From Alphaproteobacteria bacterium (GTDB lineage Bacteria; Pseudomonadota; Alphaproteobacteria; Rhizobiales; Devosiaceae), in the NCBI GenBank assembly GCA_024279575.1, contig JAJRRJ010000125.1, positions 1 through 6,235 of the forward strand: DNA of 6,235 nt, read 5' to 3'. The notes beneath the pieces were generated by a model that saw nothing but the letters and a program-made list of their open reading frames with translations, had not been told where the DNA came from and made no database searches. Made by a program: the position numbers and the translations under genes. The stretch's first letter is position 1. The number at the start of each line of letters is the position of its first letter. Positions 1 to 6,235 of the stretch are shown here, piece after piece.

Positions 1-969
1 GGCAACCCCGTAAACGGCACCCCCCTTCACCTCAAGGCCCTGTCCGGCATAACCCTTTATGATCCTGAGGCGCTTACCCTCGTCGCCCGGGCGGGCACAC
101 CGCTAAAAGAGGTTGAGAGCGCCCTTGCCAAAGAAAATCAGATGCTGGCATTTGAGCCGATCAACCACGCCCCCATGCTGGACAACAAAGGCAGTCCGAC
201 CCTTGGCGGCATGGTGGCGGTGAACGCCTCAGGCCCCCGCCGCATCAAGGCCGGTGCCTGCCGCGACAGCTTAATCGGCGTGCGGTTTGTTGATGGCTTA
301 GGCCGCATCATCAAAAACGGTGGCCGGGTAATGAAAAATGTCACCGGCTACGATCTGGTCAAACTTATGGCTGGCTCCCACGGCACTCTGGGTGTCATCA
401 CAGAAGTCGCCTTCAAAGTGCTGCCAAAGCCTGAAACCACCGCCACCTTGCGCTTTGAGCTGGCACTGGAAGAGGGTTTGGCAAAACTGCGAGCCGCCAT
501 GGGCTCCCCCTATGATGTGTCCGGGGCCGCCTATAAAGACGGTGCCGCACTGCTAAGAATCGAAGGCCTCAGCCAATCCGTAAAATACCGATCTGAAAAA
601 CTTGGCGGTGAAATTATTAAAGACAAAAACATCTGGCAAGACATCTCCAATGTGCCCTCTCTTTCCAGCGTCAGCAATATCTGGCGTTTATCCGTAAAAC
701 CCGGCGATGCTTTTGAAGTCGCCAGCGAGTTGCACAGGTTGGGCTTTGAAACACAGGTTTTTGACTGGAGCGGCGGTCTGATCTGGGTCTCTGGCCACAA
801 CACAGATGCCCCAAGGCAGATCACTTCGCGTTTCGGCGGCCATGCCTTTTGCATGAAAGGGGATTTTAACGCCTTCCATCCCGAATTGGCTCCTCTGGCA
901 AAAATTTCCACTGGCCTTCGCTCAAAATTTGACCCCCGCGCCATATTGAATCCGAAACGCATGAACTGA
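1..969 (+). CDS. glcE: Glycolate oxidase FAD-binding subunit GlcE (5'-truncated)
   Basis: GlcE is the second flavin-domain subunit of the membrane-associated glycolate oxidase GlcDEF, which oxidises glycolate to glyoxylate and feeds electrons to the respiratory chain. The frame is open from base 1, so the gene enters from the left edge. 322 codons precede the TGA at 967-969. Against the roughly 350-residue E. coli protein as I remember it, about 35-40 N-terminal residues are missing, including the first part of the FAD-binding (PCMH-type) fold. Visible hallmarks, counted from base 1, are LTLVARAGTPL near residues 26-36, LGGMVA at 68-73 followed by ASGPRR, and GGRVMKNVTGYDL at 107-119 followed by GSHGTLGVITE. 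The C-terminus LRSKFDPRAILNPKRMN is the usual FAD-oxidase-type ending. These motifs resemble GlcE more than the longer GlcD. The stop overlaps the glcF start by one base. The first ATG in the visible part (142) is internal, because conserved sequence continues upstream of it. Confidence 0.93.
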   Translation, partial: GNPVNGTPLHLKALSGITLYDPEALTLVARAGTPLKEVESALAKENQMLAFEPINHAPMLDNKGSPTLGGMVAVNASGPRRIKAGACRDSLIGVRFVDGLGRIIKNGGRVMKNVTGYDLVKLMAGSHGTLGVITEVAFKVLPKPETTATLRFELALEEGLAKLRAAMGSPYDVSGAAYKDGAALLRIEGLSQSVKYRSEKLGGEIIKDKNIWQDISNVPSLSSVSNIWRLSVKPGDAFEVASELHRLGFETQVFDWSGGLIWVSGHNTDAPRQITSRFGGHAFCMKGDFNAFHPELAPLAKISTGLRSKFDPRAILNPKRMN

Positions 970-2234
970 TGAAAACCAATTTTTCCCCCGATCAACTCAA
1001 AAATAGCGGCATCAAACGCGCCAACGAGATTTTACGCTCCTGCGTCCATTGCGGGTTTTGCACCGCCACCTGCCCCACCTATCAATTACTGGGGGACGAA
1101 TTGGACAGCCCGCGCGGTCGCATTTATCTGATCAAGGATATGCTTGAAAACGATCGCCCCGCAGATGAAAAAACCGTTCTGCATATTGACCGCTGCCTGT
1201 CGTGTCTGGCTTGCATGAGCACCTGCCCCTCCGGCGTGCATTATATGCATCTGGTGGATCTGGCCCGCGAACATATTGAAAAAACCTACAAACGCCCGCT
1301 GTTTGATCGCACAATGCGTTTTGTGCTCGCCAACATCCTGCCCTATCCGGGCAGGTTTCGCCTTTCAATCATGGGCGCATGGATGGCCAAACCGTTCCGC
1401 TTTGCCCTGCCCAAAATGATCAGGGCCATGGTGGATTTTGCCCCCTCAAAACTTCCCAAACCAAGCCACACCGACAAAGCTCAGACCTTCCCCGCAAAAG
1501 GCAAAAAACTACGCCGCGTTGCCCTGCTCACAGGGTGCGCACAAAAAGCTCTTAACACCGATATTAACGAAGCCACAATTCGCCTGCTGACCAGATTTGG
1601 CTGCGAAGTGGTGATTGTCAAAGACATGGGCTGTTGCGGCGCAGTAACCCACCATATGGGCAAAACCAACGCCAGCCACAAATCAGCAGCCGTCAACATA
1701 AACGCCTGGATCAGGGCTGATGTGGATACCGTTGTCATTAACACGTCGGGTTGCGGCACCACGGTTAAAGACTACGGCCATATGTTCGCCAACGATCCAC
1801 TGGCGGCAGACGCCAAAAAAATCGCCGCCATGACAAAAGACATTTCCGAACTGATGGAAGAAATTAGCATTTCCGGCAAAATGGATTTGAAGGTTGCCTA
1901 TCACGCCGCCTGTTCCCTTCAACACGGCCAGCAGATCAAAGACGCGCCCAAAAACCTGTTGCGCGCAGCAGGGTTCACAGTACTCGAACCCGCCGATCCA
2001 CACCTGTGTTGCGGCTCCGCAGGCACCTATAATCTGATGCAACCGGACTTGGCGCAACAATTGGGTGCCCTCAAGGTTAAAACCCTTGAAAACCTCAAAC
2101 CCGACGTCATCGCAGCAGGCAATATCGGGTGCATGATGCAAATTGGCGCAGGCACAAACGTGCCTATCGTGCACACGGTAGAATTACTGGACTGGGCCAC
2201 CGGCGGCCCAAAACCCCCGGCTCTGGGAAAATAA
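969..2234 (+). CDS. glcF: Glycolate oxidase iron-sulfur subunit GlcF
   Basis: GlcF is the iron-sulfur subunit of glycolate oxidase and carries electrons from the GlcD/GlcE flavins towards the quinone pool at the inner membrane. The 421-residue product has the full family architecture. An N-terminal 2x[4Fe-4S] ferredoxin region has C25-C28-C31-C35 and C76-C79-C82-C86, each followed by Pro. Two cysteine-rich CCG domains follow: one with LTGCAQ, MGCCGA (CCG at 222-224) and NTSGCG, the second with AACSLQHGQ, HLCCGSAGTYNL (CCG at 347-349) and GNIGCM. No expected cysteine appears lost. Length is typical (E. coli GlcF is about 407). The ATG overlaps the glcE TGA by one base (TGATG) and no clear Shine-Dalgarno precedes it, so translation is probably coupled to glcE. 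LutA/GlpC-type proteins share these domains, but the direct glcE linkage and the HLCCGSAGTYNL motif favour GlcF. Confidence 0.96.
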   Translation: MKTNFSPDQLKNSGIKRANEILRSCVHCGFCTATCPTYQLLGDELDSPRGRIYLIKDMLENDRPADEKTVLHIDRCLSCLACMSTCPSGVHYMHLVDLAREHIEKTYKRPLFDRTMRFVLANILPYPGRFRLSIMGAWMAKPFRFALPKMIRAMVDFAPSKLPKPSHTDKAQTFPAKGKKLRRVALLTGCAQKALNTDINEATIRLLTRFGCEVVIVKDMGCCGAVTHHMGKTNASHKSAAVNINAWIRADVDTVVINTSGCGTTVKDYGHMFANDPLAADAKKIAAMTKDISELMEEISISGKMDLKVAYHAACSLQHGQQIKDAPKNLLRAAGFTVLEPADPHLCCGSAGTYNLMQPDLAQQLGALKVKTLENLKPDVIAAGNIGCMMQIGAGTNVPIVHTVELLDWATGGPKPPALGK

Positions 2235-2258
2235 AATACTACAACAACAAAAACAGCC

Positions 2259-2276
2259 CACCTGTAAAAACAGGTG
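2259..2276 (+). terminator. Stem-loop after glcF, possible weak terminator
   Basis: CACCTGT (2259-2265) and ACAGGTG (2270-2276) form a perfect 7-bp stem with an AAAA loop, starting 24 bases after the glcF stop. The position fits the end of the glc operon. The downstream + strand sequence (AAATTATTGCG) is not a proper T-run, so intrinsic termination would be inefficient. It could instead protect the 3' end of the message. On the - strand the same hairpin is followed by a T-rich stretch and would look more like a classical terminator, but no converging gene is present. Confidence 0.4.
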
Positions 2277-2396
2277 AAATTATTGCGTCAAAAAGTATGA
2301 ATTGCATATATTTTATCACCACAAAGAGATATCAATTTTCCCTGTAATCAAGGGCAGAACCCGCTGGATTCAGCCCCGGACAACGCTTTGTTTGTA

Positions 2397-2426
2397 TTGA
2401 GACTTTTATTGGCTTCACTTGATTAT
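2397..2426 (+). promoter_or_regulatory. Candidate sigma70-type promoter for the TAXI-TRAP genes
   Basis: TTGAGA (2397-2402, five of six to the TTGACA consensus) lies 18 bases before GATTAT (2421-2426, four of six to TATAAT). The pair is about 104 bases upstream of the preferred start of the binding-protein gene, which would give a leader of roughly 95-100 bases. It was found by eye only. The -10 is weak, and AT-rich DNA often yields such matches. Confidence 0.3.
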
Positions 2427-2514
2427 CATCTCACACTCTGCAATCAATCTAACTTCGTCGGTATTTGCCGAAGATCAAGAATCAAAAAGTTGCGAAGAAT
2501 TCGCGATGAACAAC

Positions 2515-2520
2515 AGGGAG
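2515..2520 (+). promoter_or_regulatory. Ribosome binding site that sets the binding-protein start
   Basis: AGGGAG lies nine bases before the ATG at 2530. This is a good Shine-Dalgarno at normal spacing. It supports 2530 over the in-frame ATGs at 2419 (no comparable site) and 2506 (only a weak GAAG upstream). Confidence 0.7.
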
Positions 2521-2529
2521 ATCATCAAT

Positions 2530-3543
2530 ATGAGTATTTTCACAAAGTCTGTTAAAGCCATTGCACTTGGTGCAGTAGTGCTTGGTGGACTGTCATTTTC
2601 TGCTGTAGCGCAGGAACTCAAGTTTTTTACCATTGGCACCGGTGGAACCGCTTATACCTACTATCCCGTTGGCGGTGTTATCGCCAATGCAATTTCAAAA
2701 CCACCCGGATCACGCGAGTGCGGCGAAGGGGGCAGCTGTGGTGTGGATGGCCTTATCGCATCAGCGGTTTCTTCACGCGGATCAGTGGACAATGTGAATG
2801 CAATTATTTCAGGTCTGCGCGACAGTGGTTTTGCCCAGTCTGACGTTGCATTCTGGGCCTATACCGGCACAGGCACAATGGAAGGCAAAGATCCGGCAAC
2901 CGATCTGCGCACAATTGCTGCGCTGTTTGAAGAGCACATCCACCTTGTGGCGCTGGAAGGCAGCGGCATCAACTCTGTTGCAGATTTGGCCGGAAAGCGT
3001 GTTTCTCTTGATGCACCCGGATCAGGCACCTATGTGGATGCTGGCCTTATTCTGGAAGCAAACGGTCTTGGTCTTGATGATGTGACCGCCGAAGCCCTTA
3101 AGGGCGGTGCCGCATCTGAAGCACTGCGCAACGGCAAAATTGATGCCTTCTTCGTGGTCGCTGGTTATCCCACAGGGTCCCTTGTCGAACTTGCCTCCGC
3201 CGCTGACATCAAACTGGTTCCCATTGATGGCGCCGGTGCTGAAGCGTTGGCCGACAAATACGGTTTCTTCTCACTCAGTGATATTCCTGAAGGAACCTAT
3301 GAAGGCGTAGCTGCAACCCCGACCGTTGCCGTTGGTGCCCAGTGGTACACAAGTGCCAAGGCTGATGATGACCTGATCTACAATATCACCAAAGCGCTGT
3401 GGAACGATGAAACCCGCAAATTGCTCGATGTTGGCCATGCCAAAGGCAGAACAATTACCCTTGACACCGCCCTTGCTGGTGTTGGCGTTCCGCTGCACGC
3501 AGGTGCCGAACGCTTCTACAAGGAAATCGGGCTTATCGACTAA
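2530..3543 (+). CDS. TRAP transporter solute-binding protein, TAXI family
   Basis: This is the periplasmic substrate-binding protein of a TAXI-type TRAP transporter. It captures an organic anion and delivers it to the fused permease encoded next. From the ATG at 2530 the product has 337 residues, a normal length. A Sec signal peptide is clear: MSIFTKSVK, a hydrophobic core at about residues 10-25, and a likely signal peptidase I cut after SAVA (residue 27). The mature protein opens with FFTIGTGGTAYTYYPVGGVI, a family signature. RECGEGGSCGVDGLIA follows, with C64 and C70 possibly forming a disulfide, then FAQSDVAFWAY, LAGKRVSLDAPGSGT, GKIDAFFVVAGYPTG and the C-terminal FYKEIGLI. No lipobox cysteine is present, so the mature protein should be soluble. 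Known TAXI ligands include glutamate/glutamine and 2-oxoglutarate, but the ligand here cannot be read from sequence. Its own promoter is probable. The permease starts 70 bases after its stop, beyond a strong hairpin. Confidence 0.95.
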   Translation: MSIFTKSVKAIALGAVVLGGLSFSAVAQELKFFTIGTGGTAYTYYPVGGVIANAISKPPGSRECGEGGSCGVDGLIASAVSSRGSVDNVNAIISGLRDSGFAQSDVAFWAYTGTGTMEGKDPATDLRTIAALFEEHIHLVALEGSGINSVADLAGKRVSLDAPGSGTYVDAGLILEANGLGLDDVTAEALKGGAASEALRNGKIDAFFVVAGYPTGSLVELASAADIKLVPIDGAGAEALADKYGFFSLSDIPEGTYEGVAATPTVAVGAQWYTSAKADDDLIYNITKALWNDETRKLLDVGHAKGRTITLDTALAGVGVPLHAGAERFYKEIGLID

Positions 3544-3562
3544 GTTGGTAATCTGATATCTG

Positions 3563-3589
3563 AACCCGGGCGCAAAAAGTGCCCGGGTT
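3563..3589 (+). promoter_or_regulatory. Strong intercistronic hairpin between binding protein and permease genes
   Basis: AACCCGGGCGC (3563-3573) pairs with GTGCCCGGGTT (3579-3589) around an AAAAA loop. This gives an 11-bp stem with one G-U pair and a very GC-rich core. It begins 20 bases after the binding-protein stop and ends 12 bases before the permease ribosome site. No T-run follows (ATCTATTCC), so full termination is unlikely. In binding-protein transporters such hairpins commonly stabilise the upstream message or reduce read-through, giving more binding protein than permease. That role is inferred here. Confidence 0.65.
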
Positions 3590-3601
3590 ATCTATTCCGG
3601 T

Positions 3602-3607
3602 GGGGAG
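3602..3607 (+). promoter_or_regulatory. Ribosome binding site deciding the GTG start of the permease
   Basis: GGGGAG lies six bases before the GTG at 3614. The next in-frame ATG (3677, residue 22) would remove EELEEIERKYDPE, a conserved N-terminal motif of fused TRAP permeases, so the GTG start is preferred. Confidence 0.7.
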
Positions 3608-3613
3608 AAAACC

Positions 3614-5650
3614 GTGGCATCTGAAAAATTATCACTTGAAGAACTCGAAGAAATCGAGCGCAAGTACGACCCGGAAATGGCTTTTCGTCCGACCGGCCCC
3701 ATTATCGCAGCCTTCGTCTCTGCGGCGCTGGTTTCAATGGCGGTTTATCATTTTTACGCTTCCGGCTTCGGGCTTATTCGGGAACTGCTCCACCGTGGAA
3801 TTTTCCTCAGCTTTGTTTTAGGTTTGGTATTTATTCTTTTTTCCATACGCAAATCTCCCCCCGCTACTTCTTCGCTACCCAGAAAATGGTATCACTTCGA
3901 TGGTATTGCCATACCTGATTTAATTCTGGCAATAGGCGCAGTAGCGGCCGCGATGTATCTTCCGCTACTCCCCCCCGAAATTGTCGCCGAACGTGTTGGC
4001 AACCCGTCAACTTTTGATGTTTTTATGGGCACAGTGTTGCTGGTTTTAACGCTTGAAGCGGCGCGCCGTTCCATCGGACCTACCCTGCCAATAATTGCCA
4101 TAATGTTTATTCTATTTGCCCTTTTTGGCCCCCTTGCGCCTGGCGCCCTTAAACATGGCGGCACCAGCTGGCTTGGTCTTATCAACCACCTTTATATGAC
4201 TAATCAGGGCATTTATGGCGTCGCAGTCGGTGTAATGGCGCAATACGTGTTTTTGTTCATCCTCTTCGGCGTCCTGGCCACACGCATCGGTCTTGGGCAA
4301 TTGTTTATTGATCTGGCTATGCTGCTTGCCGGCCGCTACGCCGGTGGCCCCGCCAAAGTGGCAATTTTTTCCTCCGCCTTCATGGGCACTATTTCAGGTT
4401 CCTCAATTGCCAACACGGTTACCACAGGCGCCCTGACAATCCCGGCCATGAAACGCGTTGGTTACCCGCCCCATTTTTCCGCCGCCGTTGAGGCAACTTC
4501 CTCCACCGGCGGTCAAATCACCCCCCCTATTCTGGGGGCTGCCGCCTTCATCATGGTGGAATATCTGGAAATTCCTTTACGCGATATTCTGGCCGCAGCT
4601 TTGTTCCCTGCCCTGCTGCACTATTTTGGTATTTTTATTATGGTGCACCTGGAAGCCAAAAAACTTGGCCTGCGCGGCATGGCGCCAGACGAGTTGCCAA
4701 AGGCAATGGTTGTTATACGCCAGCACTGGCTCTCCATCATCCCGCTGGCCATTCTGGTTTATCTGATTATGAGCGGGCGCACCCCCGATTTTGCCGCCGT
4801 TTACGGCATTATCGCCTGCGTTGTTGTCGGGTTTCTTAATCCGGTCAACCGGCTGACTTTCAAAGACCTGTGGAACGCGTTGGCGCTGGGAGCCAAAAAT
4901 ACGCTTGCAGTGGGTGCAGCGGCGGCAGCCGTCGGCATTGTTGTAGGTGTTGTCACCCTGACCGGCGTCGGCTTTCGTCTTGGTTATGTAGTTGTACAAA
5001 CCGCCACTGATATTGGAACCAGCGTTGCCGCCATCTGGCCGTTTGCCTATTTCAGTGTCACCCAGTGGGCACTGTTCTTCTCACTGGTTCTGATTGCTAT
5101 CGCCTGTATTCTCATGGGGGCCGGCATCCCCACAACCGCAACTTATATCATTCTGGTGGCAGTTGCTGCGCCCGCACTTGCGGTACTTGGTGTGGAGCCC
5201 CTGGTCGCCCACTTCTTTGTTTTCTATTATGGGGTTTTAGCGGATATTACCCCGCCCGTGGCACTGGCCGCCTATGCGGCGGCGGGCATTGCCGGATCAA
5301 ACCCGTTCAAAACGGGCAACACCGCCTTCCGGCTTGGCATAGCCAAAGCGCTGGTGCCGTTTGTCTTTGTTTATTCACCCGCTCTGCTGCTGGTTGCCGA
5401 TGGTTTTACCTGGCTCGAATTTTCCATCACCCTTAGCGGCGCCATGATCGGCATCGCCGGCATGGGCATTGCGTTTTCAGGATACCTTGTCGCACCATTG
5501 TCCACGCTTGCGCGCTGGTGGGTCGGTCTGGTCTCACTATTATTCATCGCACCGGGCCTGATTACCATGGCAATCGGCTTTTTGCTGATGGCACCGGTTT
5601 TGCTATTTCAAATCAGGGATGCAAAAAAGCTGCGCCTCGAAAAGCAATAA
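3614..5650 (+). CDS. TRAP transporter fused permease (4TM/12TM, DctQ-DctM type)
   Basis: This is the inner-membrane component of the TAXI-type TRAP transporter. The small DctQ-like and large DctM-like subunits form one polypeptide that imports the ligand carried by the adjacent binding protein, driven by a cation or proton gradient. The 678-residue product starts at GTG. Its charged cytoplasmic N-terminus contains EEIERKYDPEMAFRP. The N-terminal membrane part (about residues 28-180) ends with the family motif EAARRSIGPTLPI and FGPLAPG. The DctM-like core has FMGTISGSSIANTVT (256-270), EATSSTGGQITPPILG (293-308), MGAGIPTTATY (501-511) and YYGVLADITPPVALAAYAAA (538-557). The SGSSIAN and paired ITPP motifs mark the two pseudo-symmetric hairpin regions expected to line the transport site. 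About 15 or more hydrophobic segments are visible, and the tail is basic (RDAKKLRLEKQ). Length and motifs are normal, with no frameshift. No separate dctQ gene exists here or is needed. Confidence 0.96.
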   Translation: MASEKLSLEELEEIERKYDPEMAFRPTGPIIAAFVSAALVSMAVYHFYASGFGLIRELLHRGIFLSFVLGLVFILFSIRKSPPATSSLPRKWYHFDGIAIPDLILAIGAVAAAMYLPLLPPEIVAERVGNPSTFDVFMGTVLLVLTLEAARRSIGPTLPIIAIMFILFALFGPLAPGALKHGGTSWLGLINHLYMTNQGIYGVAVGVMAQYVFLFILFGVLATRIGLGQLFIDLAMLLAGRYAGGPAKVAIFSSAFMGTISGSSIANTVTTGALTIPAMKRVGYPPHFSAAVEATSSTGGQITPPILGAAAFIMVEYLEIPLRDILAAALFPALLHYFGIFIMVHLEAKKLGLRGMAPDELPKAMVVIRQHWLSIIPLAILVYLIMSGRTPDFAAVYGIIACVVVGFLNPVNRLTFKDLWNALALGAKNTLAVGAAAAAVGIVVGVVTLTGVGFRLGYVVVQTATDIGTSVAAIWPFAYFSVTQWALFFSLVLIAIACILMGAGIPTTATYIILVAVAAPALAVLGVEPLVAHFFVFYYGVLADITPPVALAAYAAAGIAGSNPFKTGNTAFRLGIAKALVPFVFVYSPALLLVADGFTWLEFSITLSGAMIGIAGMGIAFSGYLVAPLSTLARWWVGLVSLLFIAPGLITMAIGFLLMAPVLLFQIRDAKKLRLEKQ

Positions 5651-5769
5651 AGCTTGCCTGAACCACAGCCCCTACACCGGTAGCCGGAATAAAAACAGGC
5701 TTCCACTGACCAGAATTCTCTCTGTCGCTTTGTGTTTAAAAACAAATCATTGCCGTTTACACTGCCGAT
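5651..5769. other. Short intergenic region before the gamma-glutamylcyclotransferase-like gene
   Basis: This 119-base gap has no gene and no convincing terminator. A short CCGG-TAG-CCGG element lies at 5677-5687, and GCCTG (5656-5660) could pair with CAGGC (5696-5700), but neither is followed by a T-run. An imperfect 18-base AT-rich palindrome sits at 5729-5746. No good promoter pair was found by eye, so read-through from the permease gene cannot be excluded. Confidence 0.5.
5729..5746. repeat. AT-rich near-palindrome, possible operator
   Basis: TTTGTGTTT faces AAAAACAAA, giving eight complementary pairs of nine and one G/A mismatch. It lies 23 bases upstream of the ATG at 5770. Its position would suit a regulator site or a promoter -10 region (TTTAAA at 5735-5740), but AT-rich palindromes of this size arise often by chance. 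Confidence 0.25.
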
Positions 5770-6235
5770 ATGGAAACTTTTCTCTATTTTGCCTATGGCT
5801 CAAACATGCTGAGCGAACGCCTGGTGGCGCGGTGCCCCTCCGCAACACCGGTTGGTGTTGCTTACGCCCCCAACCATATGCTTAAGTTTTCAAAGTTGGG
5901 CATTGATACTTCGGGCAAGGCAACGCTGGTTTCTCAATCTGATACACACCAATATGGCGTGTTGTTCAAAATCAGCAAAAACGAAATCGGCGCACTTGAT
6001 GCAGCAGAGAGCGCTGGCACAGGTTACCAGCGCGACAATGCTTTCCCGGTAGTTCAATCTAAAAACAATGCCAATATTTACGTGACAACTTATCTGGCCA
6101 TCAAGCCCCGGAATAACCTCAAACCATTTGACTGGTATCTTGCCCTGGTTCTAGCCGGCGCAAAACAACATAATCTGCCCGCAAAACAAATATCCGCATT
6201 GCAACAGGTATCATACAATACTGACACTAAAACCA
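5770..6235 (+). CDS. Gamma-glutamylcyclotransferase-like protein (3'-truncated)
   Basis: The frame is open from the ATG at 5770 to the window edge, giving 155 complete codons. The start METFLYFAYGSNM carries the family substrate-binding loop YGSNM (residues 9-13). The segment LDAAESAGTGYQRD contains E80, which matches the catalytic glutamate position of the gamma-glutamylcyclotransferase/AIG2 fold and is followed by the conserved Gly and Tyr (G85, Y86). The family releases 5-oxoproline from gamma-glutamyl amino acids or related compounds in the cytoplasm. Many bacterial members have unknown substrates, so the activity is a fold-level assignment. Relatives are often about 150-200 residues long, so only a short C-terminal part should be missing. 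No good Shine-Dalgarno precedes the ATG (GTTTACACTGCCGAT). The start is chosen because the YFAYGSN motif normally lies within the first 10-15 residues. Confidence 0.85.
   Translation, partial: METFLYFAYGSNMLSERLVARCPSATPVGVAYAPNHMLKFSKLGIDTSGKATLVSQSDTHQYGVLFKISKNEIGALDAAESAGTGYQRDNAFPVVQSKNNANIYVTTYLAIKPRNNLKPFDWYLALVLAGAKQHNLPAKQISALQQVSYNTDTKT

Larger units (their letters stand above)
2235..2529. other. Intergenic region between glcF and the TAXI binding-protein gene
   Basis: This 295-base gap has no convincing gene. It starts A-rich, then holds a 7-bp perfect stem-loop (2259-2276), an AT-rich stretch (about 2277-2340), a candidate promoter (2397-2426) and a leader with two small inverted repeats. 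These are CTTCG/CGAAG at 2453-2457 and 2469-2473, and GCGAA/TTCGC at 2492-2496 and 2500-2504, the latter lying just before the Shine-Dalgarno. The reading frame of the downstream gene stays open back to an ATG at 2419. The extra residues precede a normal signal peptide and show no family resemblance, so they are read as untranslated leader. A weaker second promoter-like pair, TTGCGT (2283-2288) and TATATT (2307-2312) with 18-base spacing, is possible but has a poor -35. Confidence 0.7.

Noticed and set aside
531..995. Long - strand open frame opposite glcE
   Set aside because: It is a shadow frame opposite conserved glcE codons and has no family resemblance or ribosome site.
1683..2174. 163-codon - strand open frame opposite glcF
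   Set aside because: It lies opposite the conserved CCG domains of glcF. Its cysteine- and histidine-rich composition is a by-product of the opposite strand.
2129..2347. Small + strand open frame running from the end of glcF into the spacer
   Set aside because: It starts inside glcF in another frame, reads through the stem-loop and has no ribosome site or recognisable protein features.
4521..4538. C7 run and CCCCC/GGGGG inverted repeat inside the permease gene
   Set aside because: The bases encode the conserved ITPPILG motif in an intact frame, so coding constraint explains them. No frameshift is visible.
4577..4999. 140-codon - strand open frame opposite the permease
   Set aside because: It lies wholly within the permease core, is low in complexity, and shows no start signal or recognisable domain.
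5656..5700. GCCTG/CAGGC pair and CCGG repeats after the permease as a terminator
   Set aside because: The outer stem is 5 bp with a 35-base interior, the inner stem is 4 bp, and an A-run rather than a T-run follows.

Overview
The window holds five protein genes, all on the + strand. In order they are a 5'-truncated glcE, a complete glcF, a complete TAXI-type TRAP substrate-binding protein, a complete fused TRAP permease (4TM/12TM type), and a 3'-truncated gamma-glutamylcyclotransferase-like gene. No RNA genes, insertion sequences, CRISPR arrays or phage genes were seen. The gene content, moderate GC with AT-rich spacers, Sec signal peptide and the GlcEF plus TAXI-TRAP repertoire suggest a Gram-negative proteobacterium. 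An alphaproteobacterium, possibly marine or rhizobial-type, is most likely, but that is an inference from style and not a computed placement.

Layout. Bases 1-969 are GlcE, the FAD-binding subunit of glycolate oxidase. It joins GlcF (969-2234, the iron-sulfur subunit) through a one-base TGATG stop/start overlap. glcD very probably lies just upstream, outside the window. A 295-base non-coding gap (2235-2529) follows. It has a perfect 7-bp stem-loop close to the glcF stop, a plausible sigma70-like promoter and a small structured leader, and it looks like the boundary of a second transcription unit. That unit carries the TAXI binding protein (2530-3543) and its permease (3614-5650). Between them is a 70-base spacer with a strong 11-bp GC-rich hairpin, a common place for a stoichiometry-setting element in binding-protein transporters. 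After a 119-base gap comes the gamma-glutamylcyclotransferase-like gene (5770 to the window end).

How the genes may work together. GlcDEF oxidises glycolate to glyoxylate and passes electrons to the respiratory chain. The TAXI-TRAP pair is a secondary, ion-gradient-driven high-affinity importer of an organic anion whose identity cannot be read from sequence. Its position beside glcEF makes glycolate or another 2-hydroxy acid one candidate. Characterised TAXI proteins that bind glutamate/glutamine or 2-oxoglutarate, and the gamma-glutamyl enzyme downstream, make a glutamate-type ligand another. I found no strong evidence for a previously undescribed system. The points most worth checking are the unassigned transporter substrate, the intercistronic hairpin and the true start of the binding protein.
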